NCBI RefSeq assembly: GCF_037027445.1
Contig: NZ_JBANDL010000002.1
Span: 248,001 to 312,000 of the forward strand
Reading direction: 5' to 3'
DNA length: 64,000 nucleotides
Source of the DNA: Lysobacter firmicutimachus
GTDB taxonomy: Bacteria; Pseudomonadota; Gammaproteobacteria; Xanthomonadales; Xanthomonadaceae
Shown here: piece by piece, positions 54,212 through 63,505 of the stretch
How the letters are laid out: every line of letters starts with the position of its first letter
How positions within the stretch are numbered: position 1 is the first letter of the stretch
Program-made: the position numbers and the translations under genes
Notes under the pieces: generated by a model
Seen by the model: the letters and a program-made list of their open reading frames with translations, nothing else
Databases searched by the model: none
What the model was told of the DNA's origin: nothing

Positions 54212-54538
54212 TCAGAGCGCCTTGTCGATCATCTGGCTCAGCTGGGCCTTGCCGACCGCGCCGATCTGGGTGGCCTGGACCTGGCCGTCCTTGAACAGCA
54301 GCAGCATCGGGATCGAGCGCACGTGGTACTTCATCGCCGTGGTGCGGTTGTGGTCCACGTTGACCTTGGCGATCTTGACCTTGCCGTCGTAGACCTCAGC
54401 CAGTTCGTCCAGGGCCGGAGCGATCATCTTGCACGGACCGCACCATTCGGCCCAGAAATCGACCAGGACGGGTTCGGACGACTGCAGCACGGCGGCGTCG
54501 AAGTCGGAATCGCCGACATGCAGAATTTTTTCGCTCAC
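54212..54538 (-). CDS. trxA: Thioredoxin
   Basis: 108-aa thioredoxin: [24 protein letters not shown] with the W-C-G-P-C redox motif, then [28 protein letters not shown] including the cis-Pro region. Length and motifs are those of Trx1. It faces rhlB divergently and follows rho on the same strand; a trxA-rho pairing is common in proteobacteria. Confidence 0.97.
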   Translation of the reverse strand: MSEKILHVGDSDFDAAVLQSSEPVLVDFWAEWCGPCKMIAPALDELAEVYDGKVKIAKVNVDHNRTTAMKYHVRSIPMLLLFKDGQVQATQIGAVGKAQLSQMIDKAL

Positions 54539-54792
54539 GGGGGTCTCCTGCGGATACTGGACCGTACGGTACAGGTGAATCTTGAATGGAACACCCGGAA
54601 GGTCATGCCGGGTGGGGGCTTACGTTAAACTGGGGCGTTTCGCGGCACCTTCAAGGGCTGCGCCACGGCCCCATCGAGCCCGCCACGGAGTCCAAACTCG
54701 GGCGCCGGCTCGGCCCCGGCAGTCTGCTTCGCCGACGCCACCCACGCAAGCGACACCCTACGGCGCCCGAACGGCGCGGACTTCTGAAACGC

Positions 54793-56556
54793 ATGAGCGA
54801 CAAGCCTTTAACCGACGTAACATTTTCCTCCTTCGATCTGCACCCGAGCCTGCTGGCCGGCCTGGAGGGCGCCGGGTTCTCGCGCTGCACGCCGATCCAG
54901 GCCCTGACCCTGCCGATCGCCCTGACCGGGCGCGACGTCGCCGGCCAGGCCCAGACCGGCACCGGCAAGACCCTGGCCTTCCTGGTGGCGGTGATGAACC
55001 GCCTGCTGACCCGCCCGGCCCTGGCCGAGCGCAAGCCGGAAGACCCGCGCGCGCTGATCCTGGCCCCGACCCGCGAGCTGGCGATCCAGATCCACAAGGA
55101 CGCGGTCAAGTTTGGTTCCGATCTCGGCCTGAAGTTCGCCCTGGTCTACGGCGGCGTCGACTACGACAAGCAGCGCGAGCTGCTGCAGAAGGGCGCCGAT
55201 GTCATCATCGCCACCCCGGGCCGGCTGATCGACTACGTCAAGCAGCACAAAGTGGTGTCGCTGCACGCCTGCGAAATGTGCGTGCTCGACGAAGCCGATC
55301 GGATGTTCGACCTGGGCTTCATCAAGGACATCCGCTTCCTGCTGCGGCGCATGCCGATCCGCACCGAGCGCCAGACCCTGCTGTTCTCGGCGACCCTGAG
55401 CCACCGCGTTCTGGAGCTCGCCTACGAGCACATGAACGAGCCGGAGAAGGTGGTCGTCGAGACCGAGTTCATCACCGCCGCCAAGGTCCGGCAGAAGGTC
55501 TATTTCCCGGCCGACGACGAGAAGATCCCGCTGCTGCTGGGCCTGCTGTCGCGCAGCGAAGGCGCGCGCACCATGGTGTTCGTCAATACCAAGGCATGGG
55601 TGGAGCGGGTCGCGCGCGCGCTGGAACGCGGCGGCTACCGGGTCGGCGTGCTGTCCGGCGACGTGCCGCAGAAGAAGCGCGAGTCGCTGCTGAACAAGTT
55701 CCAGAAGGGCCAGCTCGAGATCCTGGTCGCCACCGACGTGGCGGCGCGCGGCCTGCACATCGACGGCGTCAGCCACGTCTACAACTACGACCTGCCGTTC
55801 GACGCCGAGGACTACGTCCACCGCATCGGCCGCACCGCGCGCCTGGGCGCCGAGGGCGACGCGATCAGCTTCGCCTGCGAGCGCTATGCGATGAGCCTGC
55901 CGGACATCGAGGCCTACATCGAGCAGAAGCTGCCGACCGCTCCGGTCGACGCCGAGCTGCTGGTCGCGCTGCCGCGCGCGCCGCGCGAAGTGCCGGCCGG
56001 CGAGGACGGCGAAGAGAACGAAAGCATCGGCGCGATCTTCAAGGAGGCGCGCGAGCAGCGCGCCGCCGACGAGCAGCGCCGCGGCGGCGGTCGCAGCCGC
56101 AGCGGTTCGGGCTCGGGTTCAGGCTCGGGCCGCGGCGGCCGCAGCGAAGGCCGCCGGGACGGCGCGCCGCGCCGCGAGCGTCCGCGCAGCGAGGACGGCG
56201 CTGCCGTCGCTGCTGTCGCCGCGGGCGGCGAAGCCGCTGCGCCGCGTCCGCCGCGCGCACCGCGTGCGGAAGCCGCTGCCGCGTCCGCCGTGCCGGCCGC
56301 CGAAGGCGAGCGTGCGCCGCGCAAGCGTCGCCGCCGTCGCGGCGGTCGCCGCATCGAAGGCGCCGAGGGCGCTGCCGCCCCGGCCGCCGCCGCCGCCCCG
56401 GCGCAGGGGCACGCGCCGAAGGCCGCGCCGGCGTCCGCCGCGAAGCCGACCGTTGCCGCCCCGGCCGCCTCGGCCGAGGCCAAGCCCTCGCTGCTCGGCC
56501 GCATCGGCCGCAAGCTCAAGTCGCTGGTCGCGCGTCCGCCGCGCAGCCAGCACTGA
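54793..56556 (+). CDS. rhlB: DEAD-box RNA helicase RhlB with C-terminal extension
   Basis: 587-aa DEAD-box helicase: [12 protein letters not shown] (Q motif region), [56 protein letters not shown]. Residues after about 400 form a long Arg/Ala/Gly-rich tail ([28 protein letters not shown]), the type of disordered RNA-binding extension in many RhlB proteins. ATG 54793 is chosen ([20 protein letters not shown] is the family start). Works with Rho and RNase E in mRNA decay; here it is divergent from trxA-rho. Confidence 0.95.
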   Translation: MSDKPLTDVTFSSFDLHPSLLAGLEGAGFSRCTPIQALTLPIALTGRDVAGQAQTGTGKTLAFLVAVMNRLLTRPALAERKPEDPRALILAPTRELAIQIHKDAVKFGSDLGLKFALVYGGVDYDKQRELLQKGADVIIATPGRLIDYVKQHKVVSLHACEMCVLDEADRMFDLGFIKDIRFLLRRMPIRTERQTLLFSATLSHRVLELAYEHMNEPEKVVVETEFITAAKVRQKVYFPADDEKIPLLLGLLSRSEGARTMVFVNTKAWVERVARALERGGYRVGVLSGDVPQKKRESLLNKFQKGQLEILVATDVAARGLHIDGVSHVYNYDLPFDAEDYVHRIGRTARLGAEGDAISFACERYAMSLPDIEAYIEQKLPTAPVDAELLVALPRAPREVPAGEDGEENESIGAIFKEAREQRAADEQRRGGGRSRSGSGSGSGSGRGGRSEGRRDGAPRRERPRSEDGAAVAAVAAGGEAAAPRPPRAPRAEAAAASAVPAAEGERAPRKRRRRRGGRRIEGAEGAAAPAAAAAPAQGHAPKAAPASAAKPTVAAPAASAEAKPSLLGRIGRKLKSLVARPPRSQH

Positions 56557-56730
56557 CGCGCTCCGGCGGCCGGCGCTCGCGCCGGCCGCCGTCGTCCTGC
56601 CCGTCCGGGTCTGCGCGTGCGCAGGCCCGGTGCGCCGTCCTCGGTCAGCTGGCCGCGCGGGCCTGGCCCGCACCTCCATCGCCTCTCCCCATCCCCTGCG
56701 AAACGGCGGCCCGCAGGCCGCGCGGCGCGC

Positions 56731-57168
56731 TCACTGGGTGCGGCTGAGGTACACCGACCAGGTGTTGGCCGCGGTTTCCACCAACTGGAACACGTCCAGG
56801 TCGCCGTCGATGTCGATGTCCAGCGACTGATACTGGTTGCCGTAGTTCGGCGAGGCCGGCCAACCGACGCCGAACGCGCCGCCGGCATACGGCCAGGCGC
56901 TGAACACGCCGCCGGAACCGGGTTCGAAATGGCCGCGACGGCCGCTGCCGCCGGCGTTGCACCAGATCGTCATGCGCCAGTTCGGCGGCGCGCTGCCGAA
57001 CGAGGGGAAGACGATGAAGCGCGCGTTGCCGTAGCCGCTGGAACCGGCCGGGCAGACCAGGGTGCCGATGTTGAGCGGCGGATCGTATTGCTCGGCGCGG
57101 GCGTCTTGGGCATGCAGGCCGAGCGCGAACAGGCCGGCGAGCGCCAGCGAGGCGGGAAGAGTGCGCAT
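56731..57168 (-). CDS. Secreted protein of unknown function
   Basis: 145-aa protein with signal peptide (ASLALAGLFALGLHAQDARA). The mature part is Gly/Tyr/Trp-rich, with two Cys (LVCPAGSS, IWCNAGGSG) that could form a disulfide, and ends NTWSVYLSRTQ. An IDGDLDVF segment looks like a calcium-binding-like or beta-repeat fragment. I do not recognise the family. It is on the strand opposite rhlB and ftsE and stands alone. Confidence 0.55.
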   Translation of the reverse strand: MRTLPASLALAGLFALGLHAQDARAEQYDPPLNIGTLVCPAGSSGYGNARFIVFPSFGSAPPNWRMTIWCNAGGSGRRGHFEPGSGGVFSAWPYAGGAFGVGWPASPNYGNQYQSLDIDIDGDLDVFQLVETAANTWSVYLSRTQ

Positions 57169-57468
57169 GTCGGGTGCTCCTAGGTCGTGGACAGGGGCGG
57201 TCCGCCGCCGCCGGGAATCGGCGCGGCGCGTGATGTCGGACGTAGGCAGCGTTGCAAGAGGGCTAGCGTGCGCCGGCCGCGCGCCGCGGCGGCACGCGCC
57301 GGTGCGGCGGAACGGTGGCCTGCGGTCGCGCGAGCCGTGCCGGCCTGAACGGTCGGTCTGTGTCGTCGAGCACGTCGGCGATGCCGCGCCGACCGCAGCG
57401 CGAACATAGGCCAAACCCGGATGCCGAAACGTGATGAAGCCGGCGATTCGCTCTGCGATACTTCCGCC
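57169..57468. other. Gene-free region upstream of ftsE
   Basis: No gene recognised. A GATACT hexamer at its right end precedes ftsE by 6 nt. Confidence 0.4.
57457..57462 (+). promoter_or_regulatory. Candidate -10 (GATACT) of ftsEX, leaderless arrangement
   Basis: Ends 6 nt before the ftsE ATG, with no Shine-Dalgarno visible, so the transcript may start at the codon. Confidence 0.4.
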
Positions 57469-58155
57469 ATGACCGTCCTGCGCTTCGACAACGTCAGCAA
57501 ACGCTACGACAGCGGCCACGAGGCCCTCAGCGAAGTCAGCTTCGAGGTGGCGCCCGGCGAGATGCTGTTCGTGACCGGCCACTCCGGCGCCGGCAAGAGC
57601 ACTTTGCTCAAGCTCATCCACCTCAGCGAGCGCCCCAGCCGCGGCGCGGTGCTGTTCGGCGAACGCAGCCTGCACAAGGTCGGCGGCCGCCGCGTGGCCC
57701 TGCACCGGCGCGAGATCGGCGTGGTGTTCCAGGACCACCGCCTGCTCGCCGATCGCAGCGTCGCCGACAACGTCGCCCTGCCGCTGCTGCTGCGCGGCCT
57801 GCGCCGGCCCGACATCGGCCGGCGGGTGCGCGCCACGCTGGAGAAAGTCGGCCTGGGCGCGCGCGCCGAAGCGCTGCCGGGCCAGCTCTCGGCCGGCGAG
57901 CAGCAACGCGTCGGCATCGCCCGCGCGATCATCGGCGAACCGCGCCTGCTGGTCGCCGACGAGCCCACCGGCAATCTCGATCCGACCCTGTCGGCGGAGA
58001 TCATGGCCCTGTTCCAGTCGCTGCCCGAACGCGGCACCAGCGTGCTGGTCGCCAGCCACGACCTGGCCCTGGTCAAGCGCATGCGCAAGCGCGTGCTGGT
58101 GCTGAACCAAGGCCGCCTGGTCGACGACATCGCGCCGGAGGACCTGGCCGAATGA
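57469..58155 (+). CDS. ftsE: Cell division ATP-binding protein FtsE
   Basis: 228-aa ABC ATPase: GHSGAGKSTLLKL (Walker A), LSAGEQQRVGIARA (signature) and LLVADEPTGNLDP (Walker B plus the FtsE-typical E-P-T-G-N-L-D). With FtsX it activates septal peptidoglycan hydrolases during division. ATG 57469 is chosen from the conserved N-terminus; an in-frame ATG at 57421 is unlikely. The stop overlaps the ftsX start (ATGA). Confidence 0.96.
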   Translation: MTVLRFDNVSKRYDSGHEALSEVSFEVAPGEMLFVTGHSGAGKSTLLKLIHLSERPSRGAVLFGERSLHKVGGRRVALHRREIGVVFQDHRLLADRSVADNVALPLLLRGLRRPDIGRRVRATLEKVGLGARAEALPGQLSAGEQQRVGIARAIIGEPRLLVADEPTGNLDPTLSAEIMALFQSLPERGTSVLVASHDLALVKRMRKRVLVLNQGRLVDDIAPEDLAE

Positions 58156-59141
58156 ACGCATTGCCGCAGGACGGCCGGGACCAGCGCGGCCCCGCCCACG
58201 ATCACGACGACGCCATCGCCGCGGCCGCGCGCTCCGGCTTGGGGCCGTGGTTCGAACACCATCTGCACAGCCTGGTCGCCAGCCTCGGCCGCCTGCTGCG
58301 CAAGCCCTGGGCGGCGCTGCTGACCATCGGGGTCATGGCGGTGGCGCTGGCACTGCCGTTGGGGCTGTGGGCGGCGCTGAGCAACATCGAGCGTTTCGCC
58401 GGCGACGTGCAGCGTTCGCGCCAGATCAGCCTGTTCCTCAAGCCCGACATCGCGGTCGAGCGCGCCCGCGCGCTGGCCGCGGCGCTGCGCGCGCGGCCCG
58501 AGGTCGGCACGGTCGAGCTGCGCACGCCCGAGCAAGGCCTGGCGGAGCTGCGCGAGAAGAGCGGCCTCGGCGACAGCCTCAGCGCGATCGAAGGCAATCC
58601 ACTGCCGAGTCTGCTGCTGGTGACGCCCAAGGGCGACGAACTGGCCCTGGCGCAATCGCTGGGCGAGTTGGCCGAAGCCGATCTGGTCCAGCACGACGCC
58701 GGTTGGCGCCAGCGCCTGGACGGTTGGCTGCGCTTCGGCGGCCGCCTGGCCTGGATGCTGGCGATCGGGCTGGGCCTGGGCGCGCTGCTGGTGGTCGGCA
58801 ACACCGTGCGCCTGGACATCCAGTCGCGGCGCGAGGAGATCGGTGTGCTGCAATTGCTCGGCGCCACCGACGGTTTCATCCGCCGACCGTTCCTGTACCT
58901 GGGCGCGTGCTACGGCCTGGCCGCCGGCGCGGTCGCGTTGGCCTTGCTGACCGTGGCCGACCGCAGCCTGCGCGAACCGCTGGGCGCGCTCGCCGCCAGC
59001 TACGGCAGCCGCTTCGTGCTGGAGGGCTTCGGCCCGCTGCAGGCGCTGGCGATCCTGGCCGGTTCGGCCGCGCTGGGCTGGTTCGGCGCCGGCCTGGTGA
59101 CCGGACACCACCTGCGCCAGGCCCGCGCCGGCCGCGGCTGA
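58152..59141 (+). CDS. ftsX: Cell division protein FtsX
   Basis: 329-aa permease with four membrane helices: one near the N-terminus (AALLTIGVMAVALALPLGLWAAL), a large periplasmic loop (about 75-190), then three helices near the C-terminus (LGLGALLVVGNTVRLDIQ, CYGLAAGAVALALL, LAILAGSAALGWFGAGL). The loop fits the EnvC/amidase-activator-binding domain. RREEIGVLQLLGATDGFIRRPFL is the conserved cytoplasmic coupling segment. Partner of FtsE, which it overlaps. Confidence 0.95.
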   Translation: MNALPQDGRDQRGPAHDHDDAIAAAARSGLGPWFEHHLHSLVASLGRLLRKPWAALLTIGVMAVALALPLGLWAALSNIERFAGDVQRSRQISLFLKPDIAVERARALAAALRARPEVGTVELRTPEQGLAELREKSGLGDSLSAIEGNPLPSLLLVTPKGDELALAQSLGELAEADLVQHDAGWRQRLDGWLRFGGRLAWMLAIGLGLGALLVVGNTVRLDIQSRREEIGVLQLLGATDGFIRRPFLYLGACYGLAAGAVALALLTVADRSLREPLGALAASYGSRFVLEGFGPLQALAILAGSAALGWFGAGLVTGHHLRQARAGRG

Positions 59142-59313
59142 GCCGGGCGGCCGCGCCGCCGCGGGCGCCCGCGTGCCGATCGCCAGCCTGATGCGCAAGA
59201 CTCGGAATCTGCGACCGCTTGCGCCTAGAATCGGGGTTCCCCCGCCTGCGCGCCGCGCATCGGCGCCCGTCGGCGCCGGACGCGCGTCGCCGACCCGGTA
59301 ATCATCGATCGCC

Positions 59314-60174
59314 ATGCAAAGCCAGAATCTGCGACATTTCGACAGCGCCGCGCCGCGGGTGATGGTGGTCGACGGCTCCAAGCTGGTGCGCAAGCTGATC
59401 GCCGACGTGCTGCTGCGCGAGCTGCCCAACCTGCGCTTGGTCCAGTGCGGCAACATCATCGAGGCCAAGCTCGCGCTCGATCACGGCGAGGTCGATCTGG
59501 TCACCACCGCCCTGGTGCTGCCCGACGGCGACGGCATCGCCCTGGCGCGGGCGGTGCGCGAGGCCGCCGGCCAGGCTTACGTGCCGGTGATCGTGGTCTC
59601 CAGCGACGCCCAGTCGCATCTGGAGGCGCGCCGTTTCACCGAAGACGTCACCGACTATTTCGACAAGTCGCTGGGCCCGGCCGCGCTGGCCGCGTTCATC
59701 CGCGGCTACGTGCAGCCGCAGCCGATTCCCGGCGCGCGCGTGCTCTACGTCGAGGACAGCCGGGTCGTGGCGGTGGCGACCAAGCGCATGCTCGAACGTC
59801 ATTCGCTGCAGGTGCTGCACTTCATCGGCGTGGAAGAGGCGCTGGAGCACCTTGAGGCGCACCGCGCCAGCGGCCGCGACGGCGGCGACGCCGGCGCCGA
59901 CCTGGTGCTGACCGACGTCTACCTGAAGGGCGAGCTCGGCGGCAAGGACCTGCTGGCGCGGCTGCGCGGCGATTTCGGCTACGGCAAGCGCCGCCTGCCG
60001 GTGCTGGTGATGACCGGCGACGCCAACCGCGACAACCAGAGCGAGTTGCTGCGCGCCGGCGCCAACGATCTGGTGCTCAAGCCGATCGAAGAGCGCCTGC
60101 TGGTGACCAAGACCTTGTTCCAGCTGCGCCTGTCGCGGCTGTCCGAGCCCAGTGCGACGGTGGTGCCGGCATGA
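59314..60174 (+). CDS. Tandem-receiver response regulator (first receiver degenerate)
   Basis: 286-aa protein with two REC domains and no output domain. REC1 (about 15-130) opens [12 protein letters not shown], but the phosphoacceptor position reads VTTALVLP, so the Asp is replaced by Ala and the domain should be non-phosphorylatable. REC2 (about 145-275) opens [11 protein letters not shown] and has LTDVYL with Asp present, then VMTGDA and the Lys at DLVLKP. It may signal by protein contacts. A TAGAAT at 59226-59231 is a likely -10, 82 nt before the ATG. The stop overlaps the ung start (ATGA), so the two may be co-translated. Confidence 0.88.
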   Translation: MQSQNLRHFDSAAPRVMVVDGSKLVRKLIADVLLRELPNLRLVQCGNIIEAKLALDHGEVDLVTTALVLPDGDGIALARAVREAAGQAYVPVIVVSSDAQSHLEARRFTEDVTDYFDKSLGPAALAAFIRGYVQPQPIPGARVLYVEDSRVVAVATKRMLERHSLQVLHFIGVEEALEHLEAHRASGRDGGDAGADLVLTDVYLKGELGGKDLLARLRGDFGYGKRRLPVLVMTGDANRDNQSELLRAGANDLVLKPIEERLLVTKTLFQLRLSRLSEPSATVVPA

Positions 60175-60875
60175 GCGACGGCGATCGCGACATCAAGCTC
60201 GATCCGTCGTGGAAGGCGCGGGTCGGCGATTGGTTCGGGCGCGAGGACATGCAGTCGTTGTCGCGCTTCCTGCGCGAGCGCAAGGCCGCCGGCGCGCGGA
60301 TCTTCCCGCCCGGGCCGCAGATCTTCTCCGCGTTCGACGCCACGCCGTTCGAGCAGGTCAAGGTGGTGATTCTCGGCCAGGACCCTTACCACGGTTACGG
60401 CCAGGCGCACGGGTTGTGCTTCTCGGTGCAACCGGGCGTGCCGGTGCCGCCGTCGCTGGACAACATCTTCAAGGAAATCCAGCGCGACCTCGGCATCGCC
60501 CGGCCCGATCACGGCTGCCTGCTGCCGTGGGCGCGGCGCGGCGTGCTGCTGCTCAATGCGGTGCTGACGGTCGAGGAAGGCCGCGCTGGCGCGCACCAGG
60601 GCAAGGGCTGGGAAGGCTTCACCGACCACGTCGTCGACGTGCTCAACCGCGAGCGCGAGGGCCTGGTGTTCCTGCTCTGGGGCAGCTACGCCCAGGCCAA
60701 GGGCAAGGTCATCGACCCGCGCCGCCACCGCGTGCTCAAGGCGCCGCATCCCTCGCCGCTGTCGGCGCATCGCGGCTTCATCGGCTGCGGCCATTTCTCC
60801 GCGGCCAACGAATACCTGTCGCGCCAGGGCCAGGCGCCGATCGACTGGACCTTGCCGCCGCGCGAGCAGTTGTAG
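60171..60875 (+). CDS. ung: Uracil-DNA glycosylase
   Basis: 234-aa family 1 enzyme removing uracil from DNA. Motifs: [22 protein letters not shown] (catalytic Asp and His-containing water-activating loop), [11 protein letters not shown] (substrate pocket Asn), and [11 protein letters not shown] (minor-groove loop with His). Start overlaps the regulator stop. Length is normal. Confidence 0.97.
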   Translation: MSDGDRDIKLDPSWKARVGDWFGREDMQSLSRFLRERKAAGARIFPPGPQIFSAFDATPFEQVKVVILGQDPYHGYGQAHGLCFSVQPGVPVPPSLDNIFKEIQRDLGIARPDHGCLLPWARRGVLLLNAVLTVEEGRAGAHQGKGWEGFTDHVVDVLNREREGLVFLLWGSYAQAKGKVIDPRRHRVLKAPHPSPLSAHRGFIGCGHFSAANEYLSRQGQAPIDWTLPPREQL

Positions 60876-60886
60876 CCGCGCCTTCT

Positions 60887-61041
60887 GTAGCAGCGGCGTG
60901 CGCCGCGACGACCGCTGCGGTGTGCGCGAGCGTTGCGACCGAAGCCCGGGTGGACGAGCTCTGCGCCTGCAGGTTCGATCGGCTCCGGGGCCGCACGCGT
61001 TGTCGCGTCGCTTCGGCTGTCGCGGCGTACGCCGCTCCTAC
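60887..61041. repeat. Inverted pair of GTAG-type REP-like elements
   Basis: A slightly diverged forward copy (60887-60909, GTAGCAGCGGCG) and a reverse-complement copy (61019-61041) lie between the convergent ung and LysR genes. The pair resembles the one at 47471-47629. Confidence 0.75.
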
Positions 61042-61049
61042 AGGGTGCG

Positions 61050-61910
61050 CTACGCGAAGTAGGCGTGCAGGGCGGCGCCGGCTTCGCGCAGCGCGGCATT
61101 GGCGCCGGGCGAGGGCAGGATCAGGCGGAAGCTGCAGTCGGGTAACGCCGGCAGGCGCGGCGACTGCGCTACCGCCAGGCCGTCGCCGATCGCCGAGGCG
61201 TTGAGGCAGCCGACGCCGAGCCCGGCGCGCAGCGCCGCCTGCAGGCCGGCCACGCCGCTGGCCTGATGGGCGAGGCGGCAGGCGCTGCGGTGCTTGCGCA
61301 GCCGCTCCACTGCCAGCCGATGCAGGGCGCAGTCCGGCGGCAGCAACACCAGCGGCAATTCCTCTTCGGCGCGTAGGTCCAGCCCGGCAGCGGCGACCCA
61401 GGCCAGCGCTTCGCGTCGCAGCGGCGCGCCCGCGCCGGCGGCGCGCGGCGCCGTGCTTTCCACCTGCATGATCAGGGCTGCGTCGTAAGCGCCCTCGGCA
61501 TGGCCGCGCGCGATCGCCGCGCTGGTGCCCAGCGCGACCTGCAGGCGCAGTTGCGGGCAGTGCCGGGCGAGGTGGCGCAGCAGCCCGGCGATCTCGTCGG
61601 GCCGGTAGTAATCGCTGATGCCCAGGCGCAAGTCGGTGCGGCGCAGTTCGCGGCGCACGTCGTGCAGGGCCAGTTCGCCCAGCGCGAGCAACTGCCGCGC
61701 ATGCGCGAGCAGGCGCTGGCCGGCGGCGGTGGGCGCGACGCCCTGGCGCGAGCGCAGCAGCAAGACGGCGCCGGCGGCGCGTTCGAGCTTCTGCAATTGC
61801 TCGCTGATCGCCGACTGCGAGCGGAACACCTGCGCCGCGCCGGCCGAAATGCTGCCGGCGTCGGCGACCGCGACGAAGGCCTTGAGCTGGTCCAGGTCGA
61901 ACGATGCCAA
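61050..61910 (-). CDS. LysR family transcriptional regulator
   Basis: 286-aa LysR protein: N-terminal HTH (FVAVADAGSISAGAAQVFRSQSAISEQLQKLE) and a substrate-binding domain ending PGANAALREAGAALHAYFA. It is divergent from the tautomerase gene (145-nt gap), the typical LysR-target layout; regulation of the tautomerase is an inference. Length normal. Confidence 0.92.
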   Translation of the reverse strand: MASFDLDQLKAFVAVADAGSISAGAAQVFRSQSAISEQLQKLERAAGAVLLLRSRQGVAPTAAGQRLLAHARQLLALGELALHDVRRELRRTDLRLGISDYYRPDEIAGLLRHLARHCPQLRLQVALGTSAAIARGHAEGAYDAALIMQVESTAPRAAGAGAPLRREALAWVAAAGLDLRAEEELPLVLLPPDCALHRLAVERLRKHRSACRLAHQASGVAGLQAALRAGLGVGCLNASAIGDGLAVAQSPRLPALPDCSFRLILPSPGANAALREAGAALHAYFA

Positions 61911-62055
61911 GGCGCGTCTCCCACTATCGGATTGGCCGATGGATGCCCTTCAATATTCCCGCTTTTCCGATGGACGGCGCAAGCCTACTCTGCAAGGGCA
62001 TTCCCGGGCCGAGTCATGCCGGCCCGCCCCGACGCCCCATCACGGAACCCCGCTC

Positions 62056-62466
62056 ATGCCGCACATCGCCCTGCAGATTTCCGCCGCGCCCGACGCCGAG
62101 CTGGCGCGCGCCGCCGCCGCCCTGGTCGCCGACCTCACCGTCGAGGTGTTGGGCAAACCGCGCGAACTGGTCGCGGTCGCGATCCAGTTCGTCGACCGCA
62201 ACCATTGGTTCATCGACGGGCGCAGCCTGGCCGAACACCAGCGCCGCGCCTATCACCTGGACATCAGCATCACCGACGAGACCAACACCAAGGCCGAGAA
62301 GGCGCGCTATCTGCAACGCATGCATGCGGCGCTGTCGGACTTGCTCGGCGACGCGCACGACACGTCTTATATCCACATCATCGATGCGCGCGCCGCCGCC
62401 TACGGCTACGGCGGCCTGAGCCAGGAACAGCGCTACCAGGCCGCGCGCCAGCGCGCGGAAGGCTGA
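62056..62466 (+). CDS. Tautomerase-superfamily protein
   Basis: 136-aa protein beginning MPHIALQISA, with Pro2 after Met removal as catalytic base. This fits a tautomerase (PF14552-like or 4-oxalocrotonate type). The rest includes ELVAVAIQFVDRNHWFIDGRSL and DTSYIHIIDARAAAYGYGG. Length is longer than classical 4-OT (62 aa) but normal for the two-domain-length subgroup. Likely isomerises a keto or enol acid, substrate unknown. Upstream divergent LysR may control it. Confidence 0.78.
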   Translation: MPHIALQISAAPDAELARAAAALVADLTVEVLGKPRELVAVAIQFVDRNHWFIDGRSLAEHQRRAYHLDISITDETNTKAEKARYLQRMHAALSDLLGDAHDTSYIHIIDARAAAYGYGGLSQEQRYQAARQRAEG

Positions 62467-62471
62467 TCCGC

Positions 62472-63365
62472 CTAGGCTGCCGCCGCCTGCGCGCGCAGCC
62501 AGTCGCGCAGCGCGGTCACTTCCGCGCGCGGCGCGCGTTGCGGATAGACCAGCCAATGCGGGTAGCCGTCCAGCGCGAGCTCGGGGGCGAACGGCTGCAC
62601 CAAGGTGCCGGCGGCGAGATCGTCGGCGACCAGGGCCAGGCTCAACAGGGCCACGCCGTGGCCGGCGATGGCGGCCTGGATGGCATGGCTCTCGTCGGTG
62701 AAGCGCAGGCCCGCATCGACCTCCAGGCCGTCGACGCCGGCCAGCGCGCACCAGTTGCGCCAGGTCGGCGTGTCGGCGGTGGGGTGGCGCCATTCCGAAT
62801 GCAGCAGCGCATGCTCGCGCAGGTCCTGCGGCCGGCGCAGGCCGAGGCGCGGGTTGCACACCGGCGCGAAGCGGTTCTCGATCAGGCGTTCGGCGATCAG
62901 GCCGGGGTAGGGGCCGCGGCCGTAGCGGATCGCCGCGTCGGCGACGCCGGCGGCGAGGTCGACCGGGTCGTCGGAGGCGTGCAGGCGCAGGTCCAGTTGC
63001 GGCTGCGCGGCGCGAAACGAGGCCACCCGCGGCACCAGCCATTTGGCGGTGAACGACAGCGTGGCCGATAAAGTCAGCGCGCGCCGCCGGCGCCGCGCCG
63101 CGATCGCCGCGACCGCCTCGGCGAAGGCGTCGAAGCCGTCGCGCAGCACCGGATACAGCAGGGCCGCCTCGGCGGTCAGCGCAACCCGCCGGGTCTGGCG
63201 TTCGAACAGGCGCACGCCCAGTTGCTCTTCCAGCAAGCGGATCTGATGGCTGATCGCGGTCGGGGTCACCGACAACTCGTCGGCGGCGCGCTTGAAGCTA
63301 GCCAGCCGGGCGGCGGCTTCGAACGCGCGCAGGGCGCCGAGCGGGGGCAGTCGAGGGCGGCTCAT
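62472..63365 (-). CDS. LysR family regulator (GcvA-like)
   Basis: 297-aa LysR protein. HTH FEAAARLASFKRAADELSVTPTAISHQIRLLEEQLGVRLFERQTRRVALT is of the GcvA type. The effector domain includes LSATLSFTAKWLVPRVASFRAAQP. It is divergent from the azoreductase gene with a 140-nt gap, so it is the probable regulator of that gene. It converges closely (6-nt gap) on the tautomerase stop. Confidence 0.92.
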   Translation of the reverse strand: MSRPRLPPLGALRAFEAAARLASFKRAADELSVTPTAISHQIRLLEEQLGVRLFERQTRRVALTAEAALLYPVLRDGFDAFAEAVAAIAARRRRRALTLSATLSFTAKWLVPRVASFRAAQPQLDLRLHASDDPVDLAAGVADAAIRYGRGPYPGLIAERLIENRFAPVCNPRLGLRRPQDLREHALLHSEWRHPTADTPTWRNWCALAGVDGLEVDAGLRFTDESHAIQAAIAGHGVALLSLALVADDLAAGTLVQPFAPELALDGYPHWLVYPQRAPRAEVTALRDWLRAQAAAA

Positions 63366-63505
63366 GGATGAGAAAATCTAATCCGTTCGCTGAGAAATCG
63401 GAGTTTGTCGTCTCTTTCCGGCAGATACAACATGGCTCGAAAGCCGGGTGGCGCGCCAGCGAGCGCTAACCGGGCTCATCCATAATTGCCTTCGAGACCG
63501 CCCCC

